64,000 bases of DNA from an uncultured SAR116 cluster alpha proteobacterium (lineage in GTDB: Bacteria > Pseudomonadota > Alphaproteobacteria > Puniceispirillales > Puniceispirillaceae): NCBI GenBank assembly GCA_902632595.1, contig CACPDC010000001.1, positions 1 to 64,000 of the forward strand, given 5' to 3'. A program made the translations under genes and the position numbers. The notes beneath the pieces were generated by a model, which made no database searches, was not told the DNA's origin, and saw only the letters and a list, made by a program, of their open reading frames with translations. This document shows positions 27,448 through 36,107 of this stretch, in pieces (position 1 is the first letter of the stretch; the number at the start of each line of letters is the position of its first letter).

Positions 27448-27755
27448 CGAAGGTGAAAATTATCTAGATGACAGATTATACATACTTGAATTGAGGCGGA
27501 CAGAGGTTAATGGAGAAAGAAAAATCTCAGTAGCTACCTTCAGAAATGTACGTCACTATTCACCAACTAGGTATGATTCTTTTGACCATATAAATGACGC
27601 TTTAGCCTATATAAAAAAGATGGAGCCTTTATGCCCCCTTAATAAATTTGGGCTGAAAACCATTGAAATATGACGAGGGTGAGGATGTCTGGAAAGCTAG
27701 GATTAAATGGATGGAAGAGAATAAGTTACAATCTCCACTTATAGGGAACGTTTGA
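27413..27755 (+). pseudogene. Frameshifted hypothetical gene
   Basis: An 86-codon frame starting at a TTG (or the ATG at 27437) stops at 27673. In the next frame the reading continues smoothly as PLKYDEGEDVWKARIKWMEE and NKLQSPLIGNV to a stop at 27755. Removing one A from the AAAA at about 27657 would join the two into a protein of about 113 residues. Either the gene is broken or there is a homopolymer error. The 5' end also looks truncated. No family is recognised. Confidence 0.55.
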
Positions 27756-27953
27756 ATATTCAAAAGATAAACATTTTCATATTCATCAATAAAAAATAAA
27801 AAACTTAAATTCAATAAAAACGGATGAAGGATAATAATTCAAAGTTCGCATTAGCGAATATAAATCGTCATCCACACAAACCAATGATTATAACACTGAT
27901 CCTAAGAGATGCCAGTAACTCAAGTTATCGCTAAAAGGTTGGAACTAATATCC

Positions 27954-30023
27954 TCAGCTAAAAAGGTCCTGTAAAAGCTTCTCTCGCTGAATCCCAAGTC
28001 GGCTAACAATTGAATAAATTACACCTGGATTTCTGCCTAGTTTTTTTCCAATGTATGAAGCTGGTTCACCACTCAGCCATAAATCTTTAATTGTCTGCTC
28101 TTCCTCTTCAGATACTCTTTTTCGCTTGTTTGCTCCTTCATAATCATTTTCGTTTAATTCCCAAAATTCAAGAGAAAAAACGTTGCCTCCAAGAAGCTTT
28201 ATGGGTGACTTAGGCTGAATTTGGTAAGAATCACTGACAGACCTAATTTTATTTATCTCCTTCTTAAGTTTGTCACTATGCATAGGCTCTCCCTGCCTAA
28301 GAAGAACTTCCACCACTATATCGTGAATGAAAATTCTTCTTAAATTCGCGTTTTTATCAGAAAACATGTTTCTGCCTAGATAATTTAGATTCGAGAAATT
28401 TCTTATAAAACCGGAAATCTGAAATTCATCAGTTTTTGAGGCAAGCGATACTGATTTTGTTTCAATAAACTTAAGAAAATCACGAGCATGAAATTGTTTT
28501 GATTCTAATTTCTCAGAAAACTGGTTTAGGTATGTTTTTAACAACTCGATTTCATCGCTGCTAAATGGCAGGTGTTTAACTCCTCCCCATATACCGTGTC
28601 TAAATGGAAATATCCCTTTGACTGCCATAAAGCCATTAAAAACAGTTCGTATATTAGAATCAGGATATTTTTCTTTAATAATAGTTTGTATTTCCTCAGT
28701 TTTTAGGGGTGTTTTGGCATCATAAATGATTTCATAAGCAGTATTGTATTCATTCCTCCTTTCAGAATATAATATAAGTACATTTTCCCCTTTTATATCT
28801 TTAATTATCGAATTTCTAAGCACGTGAAAAATAACATCTTTTGTAAGTTCTTTAGCATCGAAAGGAACAAACAGAGAAAATTCATCTATAATTGATGATA
28901 CAGATTTACCCTCAGAATTTTGTATAATTTTAGTACCGATGTTGATGAGTTCATCTACATCCTTTTCCTTAATTCTAGTGTAAAAACCTATTTCACCTAG
29001 CTGAAATCTATAAATCTTAAAATCAAGTAAGTGGTCCATAATAAATCTAAGCACTGAAGAAGTTTCGGGATCCTTTAACGAACAATTTAATTCTTCAAAA
29101 AGATACGTTGAAGTGATTGCGAATGTTGCTCGATTAAATATATCCAATAAGACTCTCGAGTAATGCTTACGCTGCCAACCTGAATGTTTTTCCATTACAA
29201 GTTTTTGCAAACCTTTAGCTTCGATCTGTCTTGATCTCTCCCTCGTAATGCCTAATAACTGACCAATTTCTTCTAAGGTTAAAGGATTACAACCCAATCC
29301 AGAGCGCCAAATTATAACTTGTTTTTCCCTGTCTTTTAAAATTTCTATAGAACGTTTGAAGTCAATTATTATTTGAGAGGGAGGACAAAAGCTGCTTTCA
29401 CTACCGTTTTCCAAAGTATGTTTAGACTGAGGCACTACAAATTTAATGTTTTTTTTTTGACCCAATTTCAGATTTTTTGTTGCTAAAAATAAATTGATTT
29501 CTGTTAGTGATTTTCTTCCAAAATTATCAAGTCTTAAAAGATCCAGCTCTGAATATTTTAAAAGGTCACTCACATATTTAATCTCATATTTCTCAAATAC
29601 ATTAGATGTCCTAACACTAAAAAGGTGGTCTGAGAGAAGATCATCCACCACCTCTATTAATGCGCTAGTCTCCCCATTATCATAAGTTTTTTCCAAAAGA
29701 TTTTCATCAATTTTTTGTAAAATACCAAAAGCTTCTTTTAAAGGATAAGCTATCAAATCACCAAATTTGACGTAGTAAGTTTTTTCAAATTTAAAGTCTG
29801 AATCCAAATTTGCATATGCTAGTGAAACAGATATAAACAACATTTCTCTAGTTTCACCGAGTTTGGAAAAAAAAGTGTTAGGTGGAGGGGGATCTAAAGA
29901 TAAGTGTATTAATCCACCCCCTTTGTGGCTGCTCAAAAATAATTTTAATTCTCTTAACGAAGGCAGAATCCGAAATTTTACTTCATCGGCATCCAAAAAA
30001 TAAATTATTAACTTAGCGCTCAT
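27954..30023 (-). CDS. RNA polymerase alpha-CTD / sigma-70 region 4 fusion regulator
   Basis: This 689-residue protein is unusual. Residues about 132-188 match the alpha-subunit C-terminal domain (LFSVRTSNVFEKYEIKYVSD ... LDNFGRKSLTEI), the UP-element and activator contact domain. Residues about 226-275 match sigma-70 region 4.2 (LTLEEIGQLLGITRERSRQI), the -35 reader. Residues about 432-490 (AYEIIYDAKTPLKTEEIQTI) resemble a HARE-type winged helix, and the last 50 (GEPASYIGKKLGRNPGVIYS) form another HTH. No sigma region 2 is present, so it is not a complete sigma factor. It is the last gene of the methyltransferase operon, overlapping the 121-aa gene by 4 bases. It is probably a DNA-binding regulator or a sensor of transcription; the function is inferred. 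Confidence 0.85.
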   Translation of the reverse strand: MSAKLIIYFLDADEVKFRILPSLRELKLFLSSHKGGGLIHLSLDPPPPNTFFSKLGETREMLFISVSLAYANLDSDFKFEKTYYVKFGDLIAYPLKEAFGILQKIDENLLEKTYDNGETSALIEVVDDLLSDHLFSVRTSNVFEKYEIKYVSDLLKYSELDLLRLDNFGRKSLTEINLFLATKNLKLGQKKNIKFVVPQSKHTLENGSESSFCPPSQIIIDFKRSIEILKDREKQVIIWRSGLGCNPLTLEEIGQLLGITRERSRQIEAKGLQKLVMEKHSGWQRKHYSRVLLDIFNRATFAITSTYLFEELNCSLKDPETSSVLRFIMDHLLDFKIYRFQLGEIGFYTRIKEKDVDELINIGTKIIQNSEGKSVSSIIDEFSLFVPFDAKELTKDVIFHVLRNSIIKDIKGENVLILYSERRNEYNTAYEIIYDAKTPLKTEEIQTIIKEKYPDSNIRTVFNGFMAVKGIFPFRHGIWGGVKHLPFSSDEIELLKTYLNQFSEKLESKQFHARDFLKFIETKSVSLASKTDEFQISGFIRNFSNLNYLGRNMFSDKNANLRRIFIHDIVVEVLLRQGEPMHSDKLKKEINKIRSVSDSYQIQPKSPIKLLGGNVFSLEFWELNENDYEGANKRKRVSEEEEQTIKDLWLSGEPASYIGKKLGRNPGVIYSIVSRLGIQREKLLQDLFS

Positions 30024-30385
30024 TTTTTCATAATATTGTGGGGTTCAATAACGACGTCATGCCCTATTTTTTCATCAAGAAACTGCATGCCGGCGTCAGC
30101 TAATTTTTCCATTAATTTATATTCCTGTCCTTCATGAAGTGGGTATTTAAGACGAATTGTGCTTTTAATAATACCGTTTTCATCGATGCCGCCGACGTCG
30201 TACATATTTTTTCTCTGGACCAACTCAACTTTTGATACATCAATATCATGAAATATTGCGGTAGCAATCGCCAAACGATAACCATCTTTCATCTCATTGA
30301 AAATTCCTTCTTCTTTCATTTGAGAAAGTTTAAAATGCATATTTTCAGATAAGCCCACGTTGGCGGTATCAGACCCTGACATCAA
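30020..30385 (-). CDS. Small defence-operon protein, 121 aa
   Basis: It starts MMSGSDTANVGLSENMHFKL and contains EGIFNEMKDGYRLAIATAIF, then a strand-rich part (STIRLKYPLHEGQEYKLMEK). The early LSEN...L...GYRLAIA pattern is loosely like DndE, the small partner of DndD, but the match is too weak to claim. It overlaps both neighbours by 4 bases (ATPase upstream, alpha-CTD/sigma fusion downstream), so it is an integral operon member. Confidence 0.7.
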   Translation of the reverse strand: MMSGSDTANVGLSENMHFKLSQMKEEGIFNEMKDGYRLAIATAIFHDIDVSKVELVQRKNMYDVGGIDENGIIKSTIRLKYPLHEGQEYKLMEKLADAGMQFLDEKIGHDVVIEPHNIMKK

Positions 30386-32340
30386 AGTTCCTCCAATTCC
30401 GAGTGAAAAGTGCTTTTTCTATTTATTCTGTACGTCCTTCCTACTCTTGACCGGTCAAAAAAATCGTCATCTTCTCTTAGTTCACCTGTGTGCGCAAAAA
30501 AAGCTAATTGAGTTACAACACTTGGAAGGTAATTCATAACATTGGCCCTATGTTTCAAGTCGAGTCTTCCTGAAGGTGTGTCCATTAACATTGGGCCTTT
30601 CATCCGTCCTAGATGATTAATACTCTCGATTAAACTTAACGCAATAATCTGCTCTGCGCCGGCACTTCTGGATACTTCTGTTCCGCCAGAAAAGAGATGC
30701 AATCCATAATTCTCGTTTAATTCAAGCTTCTCAAAATCTGGTTCCGTAGTTAATTTGGAGAAAGTATTTGAGGCTCTCTCTTCTATTTTAGTCCGCATTG
30801 AGTCTCTGTAAGCAGATGAAGCATCTATGAAACATGATAAAATATCCTCACATAGTTGTGTCTCCAATCCAATTCCATCACTACCTGTTGCTTTTCTAAA
30901 TTCCGGATGTTGCTTTATTTGTTTTATTGCTAATTCTGTCTTTTCAAGAACAGTTCGCTGTTTTTCAATTTTTTCATCAATCGAACCCTGTTCTCGAACC
31001 CTTATTTTTAACATCCTCTGGGTTGAAGCTATGTCCTCGTCCTCAGAATTTTCTAAATCTGAATTAATATCTAAAAGTTCATTTGCACATTTCATCAATT
31101 CTGTTTCTTTTCCGCGAATCTGCGAAATAAAATAGTCAACTTGCTTGGTTGAATAGTCATTTTCCCTTAATCTGGAGATAGACTGAGCTTTATTTTGGAG
31201 AGAAAATATCTGTTCGTCTAAGTCATCGAAGTCTATCAATTCATTTTCAATAACTTGAATTTCTTCTTCAATGGTTTCTCTTTCATTTAAAGAAAGCTGA
31301 TGGCCACAAACATTGCACACTTCATTTCTTACTGAGTTTCTTAACTTTCCTAACTGTGAAGTTTTTGATACAATATCGTTTTTCCTAGTTTGTAGGGTCG
31401 AAAGTGTCTCTTGTATTTCTTTTTGGTTTTCTTCAAGGGACTCTAATAAGACAAACTTCCAAAAATTTCCATTGTAGTCAGCTAGAGAGCCCTTCATTTC
31501 AGCAATTTGACTGTTCAACTCAATTTCTTTGTTTTTGAGAGCAGTTCGCTTTTCAATAAGAATAATTTCATTTGCTTTGTTGTTTAAAATTTTTTCTAAT
31601 TCTTCAACTTTCGCCTTGCACTCTAAGCTTTGCGTTTCTAGTGAATTTAGTTCTTCTTCAGCAAAATCGTAATCTTTTTCATATTGATTAAGTTGGTCCG
31701 ACAAATTTCGAATTTGAGCATTTTTATTTAATTGTTTTCTTCTTTCTTCTGACAATATTTTCTTTGACTTTTGAAGTTCTGAAATAGCTCTTTGAAAGAC
31801 GGGGATTCCAAGTGCCTTTTCTATATTTCTTTTTATTGCACCTGCTTGACTATTCCCTTGGTCTGTAACGAGCTGCTCAAATTCAGCGAGTAATTCACCA
31901 TCAAAGAGCATAAAGTTGCTTATTTGTTCTGGAATTAATTGCTCAATAACGGAATTGATTTTACCCCCATCAATTACTCGGCCATCGATTTTCAATTCAC
32001 AAAATTCTTCCTCTTGTGAGCCATTCGTTTTGATTTCACATCTTCTTTTTAATTGGTATGATTGCTTGTTTGCCGTAAAAAAGAGCTCAACTGAAAAAGT
32101 ATTCTCTCCTTTCGAAAATGAGACTGAATTAATAATCTTACGAGGTTCGATCAATCTTTTCTGTCTATCAAGCGCCTTTCCATACAAACACCATCTCACA
32201 GCATTTAAAAGTGATGTTTTACCATGCATGTTCTCGCCATAAATCAATAAAATATTAACTGCATTATCAGTTGGAAATCTTAATTCCTGCTCATCTTTGT
32301 AAGCCATCCAATTAAAAATTTTTAGAGTTTCAAATTTCAT
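30382..32340 (-). CDS. DndD-like SMC/Rad50-type ATPase
   Basis: I start it at the ATG at 32340 (MKFETLKIFNWMAYKD), because the 24 residues upstream lie inside the 66-aa gene and do not fit the family. The protein is about 652 residues. Walker A GENMHGKTS is at 35-43, long coiled coils flank a CNVCG half zinc hook, and the ABC signature (SAGAEQIIALSL) is followed by Walker B LMDTPSGRLD. This is the layout of DndD and related defence ATPases that act on DNA ends or modified DNA. It overlaps the 66-aa gene by 11 bases and the 121-aa gene by 4. Confidence 0.88.
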   Translation of the reverse strand: MKFETLKIFNWMAYKDEQELRFPTDNAVNILLIYGENMHGKTSLLNAVRWCLYGKALDRQKRLIEPRKIINSVSFSKGENTFSVELFFTANKQSYQLKRRCEIKTNGSQEEEFCELKIDGRVIDGGKINSVIEQLIPEQISNFMLFDGELLAEFEQLVTDQGNSQAGAIKRNIEKALGIPVFQRAISELQKSKKILSEERRKQLNKNAQIRNLSDQLNQYEKDYDFAEEELNSLETQSLECKAKVEELEKILNNKANEIILIEKRTALKNKEIELNSQIAEMKGSLADYNGNFWKFVLLESLEENQKEIQETLSTLQTRKNDIVSKTSQLGKLRNSVRNEVCNVCGHQLSLNERETIEEEIQVIENELIDFDDLDEQIFSLQNKAQSISRLRENDYSTKQVDYFISQIRGKETELMKCANELLDINSDLENSEDEDIASTQRMLKIRVREQGSIDEKIEKQRTVLEKTELAIKQIKQHPEFRKATGSDGIGLETQLCEDILSCFIDASSAYRDSMRTKIEERASNTFSKLTTEPDFEKLELNENYGLHLFSGGTEVSRSAGAEQIIALSLIESINHLGRMKGPMLMDTPSGRLDLKHRANVMNYLPSVVTQLAFFAHTGELREDDDFFDRSRVGRTYRINRKSTFHSELEEL

Positions 32341-32530
32341 TATATTGATATTTCTTGAGAATATGATTGATTTTTTTTTGAAAATTTGTCTCATTATCCG
32401 ACATATCATCATCGAATAAATCGTAAATTTCTTCCAAAGCTTTAGTATCAGGGCAAGGACTGAATTTTGACGCTGCTTCTTCTAAAAAAGCTATTGCTGC
32501 AAGCCTTTGTTCTTCGTTAGTTTGTGCCAT
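32330..32530 (-). CDS. Small defence-operon protein, 66 aa
   Basis: A helical protein starting MAQTNEEQRLAAIAFLEEAA and ending FQKKINHILKKYQYNEI, with an acidic middle (YDLFDDDMSDNE). It sits between the helicase and the ATPase, six bases after the helicase stop, and overlaps the ATPase start. It is probably an adaptor of the complex. The family is not recognised. Confidence 0.65.
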   Translation of the reverse strand: MAQTNEEQRLAAIAFLEEAASKFSPCPDTKALEEIYDLFDDDMSDNETNFQKKINHILKKYQYNEI

Positions 32531-32536
32531 TTGTTT

Positions 32537-34627
32537 TTATTCCACGCCCGCAAGGTCTTCAATTTCATTAGGGTCTATACCTAGATTAATTAAATAATCT
32601 CGAATTGTCGACTCTGCAGAAACACTATTAATGGCATCTTTCGAAAATTCAATTGCTCTCTTTAACTCGGAAAGAATAATTGTAGAAAATTTATTTTCAG
32701 ATGATTGTGCTTCTATTGGCTTAACCAAAATATCAAATATTTTGGCTAATGGTTTATCCTCATGGAAACGCAGGACTCTTCCCCTTCTTTGAATGAACTG
32801 TCTGGGGTTTTGTGATGACGCAATTATAATTGCATGTGAAATTTTTGGTATGTCAATGCCCTCATCAAGACACCGAATAGATAGTAAAATGCCACCATTA
32901 CGCTCAAAATACTTTAGTTCAGCCTCGGCATGCCCCTCAAAAGTAGAAGTATAAATAAGTGGTTCAAAGCCTCGTGATCTTAGAGCATTATCTATTTCCT
33001 CTAATTGAGATGTATCTTCACAATAAACCAACCAATGTTCACCCGGCGAATAATTCAGCTCAATCACACGTAAGGCTTCGACAATCTTTTGTTTTGCTTT
33101 TTTAATAATTCGTGAACGTTGTATAAAAAAATTAGTCAAGAGACTATCATTTAATAGGTCAGCATTGTTATCTAAGTTATTACCTCGAATATAATTTGTA
33201 ATTTTTAATGTCCAATCTTTCCACTCTTGTTCCTCATCTGCAGTTAAAGGAACAGCATGAGGGAAATACTGGTAGTTTACCAATCTACCGGCCTTAATTG
33301 CGTCTTTGAGGGAGACGACTGGCTCTATAATACCATTAAAATACTCAAAAATTGCGTTTGTCCCATATTCATCTCTGTATCGCTCTGGCGTAGCACTAAG
33401 GCCAAGACGCTTACCAAAATTAAGTTGAAAAATTTTTCTATTGTTTTTGCTTCCGAGCGAGTGAACTTCGTCAGAGATCAACAAAATTTTTTCAGAATAA
33501 CTTGATATTCTTTCTAAAAAATTTGAACTCGACGCAGTGTCATTTGTAGTTAGTAAAACAGACCCTTCAGAATTACTTGAATCAGAAAGCAAGTTTTCAA
33601 TTGTACCACGTTTTTTCCAAGTTGTATGACCATCTCCACAACGTAAAATTAAAACATGGGGCAATTCTTTCTTTATTTCAATGTACCATTGTTGAAGAAG
33701 GAGCTTTCCAGGCACAGTAATTAGAGCATGGAAAGTAGTTGAAATGTGTTTTTCAAGGATTTTTATAGCTGTAAATGTTTTGCCGCTTCCAGTGGCTAAT
33801 TTGAGTATGCCGGTTTGCCCGTTTTTCTCCCAATTATGAATACACTCTTTCTGGAATGGAAGAAGTGTCTTTTTAGTAGGAAAACTTTTCTTAGCCCCAT
33901 TCGAAACCTCTGGGGTCTCAAACTCTATATCTGAAAAAGAATTTATATTTTTACGAGCGTAAGATTTAAGTAAATCGTTTGGAACTAGAGGAAACAAAAT
34001 TGATTTCAAGTTTGGTATTTGATTATCAAACAATGAAGTTAAATAATCTAAATCATCAGAAACTCGGGATTGTTCATGACTTATCCAACTTCTAAAGATT
34101 TTTATTCTTTCATAATTACCCAAGCCCGAGATTGCGTTAAAACTCTCATTAGCCGAACCTGAAAAAGAAAGCATATTATTTTCTTCGTCAATAAACAAAC
34201 CTGTCTTATCATGAAAAATTCCCTTAGCCCCCTCAACGAGAATGATTTTAATTATTAGTTTTTGATATTTTATAAGGGTTCCAACAAATTCAACATGCTT
34301 CATTTTTCCATCTTCTATTAATTCCTTAATTTCGTTTTCCAACGAATCTGACAATACAATAGTATCAGAAAATCCAGACCGTAATGCTTCCAAATCCTCA
34401 TCTGAAAAAATTGGACTACAAGCAATTTCTATTCTTCCACCATTAAGGCAAAACTCCAATATTTCTTTTTTGAAAAGGGAAAGAACTGAGGTTGAAAAAT
34501 ACCCAGACGCTCTTTTATAAAGAGACGCAGTTTTAAAAGCGGATAGATATAATTCTGAAGGTGGATGTATGGAGCCAGTACTATATTCCGAGTAGAAAAT
34601 TAAATCCTTAAGTGTGCTATTCTTCAT
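32537..34627 (-). CDS. PLD-nuclease / SF2 helicase fusion
   Basis: In this 696-residue protein the N-terminal 200 residues carry a phospholipase-D-type nuclease motif (H139, K141, D147 in HDKTGLFID, then GSANES at 157). The helicase core follows with Walker A ATGSGKT (278-284), DEVH, LSATPER and QRRGRVLR, complete for superfamily 2. Such PLD-helicase fusions occur in restriction and phage-defence operons, where they are thought to translocate on and cut DNA. It overlaps the methyltransferase gene by 11 bases. Confidence 0.88.
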   Translation of the reverse strand: MKNSTLKDLIFYSEYSTGSIHPPSELYLSAFKTASLYKRASGYFSTSVLSLFKKEILEFCLNGGRIEIACSPIFSDEDLEALRSGFSDTIVLSDSLENEIKELIEDGKMKHVEFVGTLIKYQKLIIKIILVEGAKGIFHDKTGLFIDEENNMLSFSGSANESFNAISGLGNYERIKIFRSWISHEQSRVSDDLDYLTSLFDNQIPNLKSILFPLVPNDLLKSYARKNINSFSDIEFETPEVSNGAKKSFPTKKTLLPFQKECIHNWEKNGQTGILKLATGSGKTFTAIKILEKHISTTFHALITVPGKLLLQQWYIEIKKELPHVLILRCGDGHTTWKKRGTIENLLSDSSNSEGSVLLTTNDTASSSNFLERISSYSEKILLISDEVHSLGSKNNRKIFQLNFGKRLGLSATPERYRDEYGTNAIFEYFNGIIEPVVSLKDAIKAGRLVNYQYFPHAVPLTADEEQEWKDWTLKITNYIRGNNLDNNADLLNDSLLTNFFIQRSRIIKKAKQKIVEALRVIELNYSPGEHWLVYCEDTSQLEEIDNALRSRGFEPLIYTSTFEGHAEAELKYFERNGGILLSIRCLDEGIDIPKISHAIIIASSQNPRQFIQRRGRVLRFHEDKPLAKIFDILVKPIEAQSSENKFSTIILSELKRAIEFSKDAINSVSAESTIRDYLINLGIDPNEIEDLAGVE

Positions 34628-35609
34628 CGTAAAATAATGGTAATTGAGTTTTGTTTATTAGTGGCTCATTGGTCTTCTGATTTTCAAAAAATGGCGCTTC
34701 AATTGAGTAACTTGCAGGTTTAGTTTTTTTATTTGCCTCACTCTTGTTAATAAAACGGCTAATTGCGCCTGAAGCGTAATCCTGTTCTATTTCCAAACAA
34801 ATCCAAGCTCTCTCCAATTTTTCGGCGACACTACCGGTGACACAACTCCCCGCAAAAGGATCTAGTACTAAGTCTCCCGGATCTGTTAAAAATCGAACAA
34901 AAAATTCAGGTAAGGTAGGATGAAATCTGGCAGGGTGAATCGGTAGGCCATTCTCTTCACAAAAGCAAAAGTATTCCGTATCATGGACACTGTTGGACAA
35001 TGCGATTAGGTTTGGTGGGATTGCACCGCCATTATCTTTTTTAAAATTATTGCTTACGTCATGCCCTGTACTCCTAACTCCTACATTAGTGCCCTTAGAA
35101 AATACACTGTGCATCCTTTTTGAATAATTCTTAAGAACTTTTGAATTGTTAGCTTTAGGGTTTTCTGTTTTAGATAACCACCAAATTTTATTCACTGCGT
35201 CCTTAAGGCGCTCCCGAGTAACATTTACCCATTGTGCAGGAGTTGGTAGACGGGTTGGGTCCCACCAAAAACAGTCTTGCGCTAAGTAGAAGCCAAAATT
35301 ATCTATCGCACTCAATAAAAACCTATATTCATATAAATTTTTTGTTGGAGAACCCTTTGACCAACCACCCCCAAAATCTAAAACTAAACTACCTGTTGGT
35401 TTTAGGATTCTTTTAAATTCCGCACAAAAACTGTATAACCAATTTTGGTATTGTTCGCCGTTCAAATTTCCGTAAGCTTTTTTTGTAATTAAATCAAAAG
35501 GGGGGCTGGTAAAAATAAGATCAACACTTTCATCATCCATTTTTTTTATATATTCAATAGCATCAATAGCAAATATTGAACCATATCGAGCAGAATAAAA
35601 AGGCTTCAA
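34617..35609 (-). CDS. DNA methyltransferase, beta class (N4-cytosine or N6-adenine)
   Basis: This 330-residue enzyme probably modifies host DNA so the operon's nuclease spares it. The catalytic motif TSPPF is at residues 34-38, and the SAM-binding motif DPFAGS is at 250-255. The order (motif IV before motif I) is that of the beta class. The long insertion between them could be the target-recognition region. The TSPPF form does not by itself settle N4C or N6A. It is the first gene of the six-gene operon, with an inverted repeat about 80 bases upstream. Confidence 0.9.
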   Translation of the reverse strand: MKPFYSARYGSIFAIDAIEYIKKMDDESVDLIFTSPPFDLITKKAYGNLNGEQYQNWLYSFCAEFKRILKPTGSLVLDFGGGWSKGSPTKNLYEYRFLLSAIDNFGFYLAQDCFWWDPTRLPTPAQWVNVTRERLKDAVNKIWWLSKTENPKANNSKVLKNYSKRMHSVFSKGTNVGVRSTGHDVSNNFKKDNGGAIPPNLIALSNSVHDTEYFCFCEENGLPIHPARFHPTLPEFFVRFLTDPGDLVLDPFAGSCVTGSVAEKLERAWICLEIEQDYASGAISRFINKSEANKKTKPASYSIEAPFFENQKTNEPLINKTQLPLFYDEE

Positions 35610-35691
35610 AGGGCGGATCCTCTATAATAAGGAATAGTATTAATCTTTTGTAGATGATTAAAAGGATAAAGAGGTTTATAATTTTTGCAAG

Positions 35692-35709
35692 TAGTGTATG
35701 CGTACACTA
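35692..35709. promoter_or_regulatory. Palindrome upstream of the methyltransferase operon
   Basis: TAGTGTA and TACACTA form perfect 7-bp arms around TGCG, about 83 bases before the methyltransferase ATG and adjoining the candidate -35 element. It is a plausible operator for the operon's own regulator (the alpha-CTD/sigma-4 protein) or an island regulator. Confidence 0.45.
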
Positions 35710-36022
35710 ACGATATTGAAGGGCAGCAAAAAATAGACAATCCGTAGTGACTTAGAAAAAAAATCACGGTTATTTATCATTAGCATCTAAAAAGAATTAG
35801 GTTCCGTATCAAATTCTAATTCATGTTAAAAAACTAGAATTCACCTTTATCATAATTATTTCCCAAAAAGTTTGCCAATCCATCAACCCTGCGGGGTCCG
35901 TAGTCAAGGGTCCACGGTACAAGGACCCTGGCCCGTATTAAAAAACTTAAGCTGATTAACAAACTGGTTTAGTAACCCCCAAACGAAAATACACCAGACT
36001 AAAAGACTACATTTTTCAATAA

Positions 36023-36047
36023 AATTTGTGGGGTAAAATGTGGGGTA
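36023..36047 (+). repeat. Tandem 12-bp repeat (right copy)
   Basis: A slightly degenerate copy followed by an exact AAAATGTGGGGT, in the same orientation as the pair before int (16578-16602), about 60 bases inside attR. They are probably arm-type binding sites. Confidence 0.7.
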
Positions 36048-36107
36048 GAATCCTTGATGAGTAAAAAAATATCAATAAAACAATAGGTTGATAGGGTGTT
36101 CGGAGTT

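Larger units (their letters stand above)
35610..36107. other. Right-end non-coding region of the island
   Basis: No gene is seen. It holds the promoter of the methyltransferase operon (a TTGCAA-N16-TATCCT candidate at about 35662-35689 on the minus strand), a palindrome, a GGGTCC/GGACCC cluster (GGGTCC at 35894 and 35908, GGACCC at 35923) and the right pair of 12-bp repeats. It is the likely counterpart of a phage attP region. Confidence 0.5.

Noticed and set aside
30827-31135. 102-codon ORF antisense to the ATPase coiled coil
   Set aside because: Long antisense frames are expected opposite repetitive Glu/Lys coiled-coil codons, and the Ser/Phe-rich product looks artificial.
30382-32412. Longer ATPase start at 32412
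   Set aside because: The extra 24 residues lie inside the 66-aa gene and do not fit the family; the ATG at 32340 begins with the conserved N-terminal strand.
35881-35940. GC-rich GGGTCC/GGACCC cluster considered as a tRNA or small RNA
   Set aside because: The inverted pieces do not form a cloverleaf and no promoter or terminator pair frames them.
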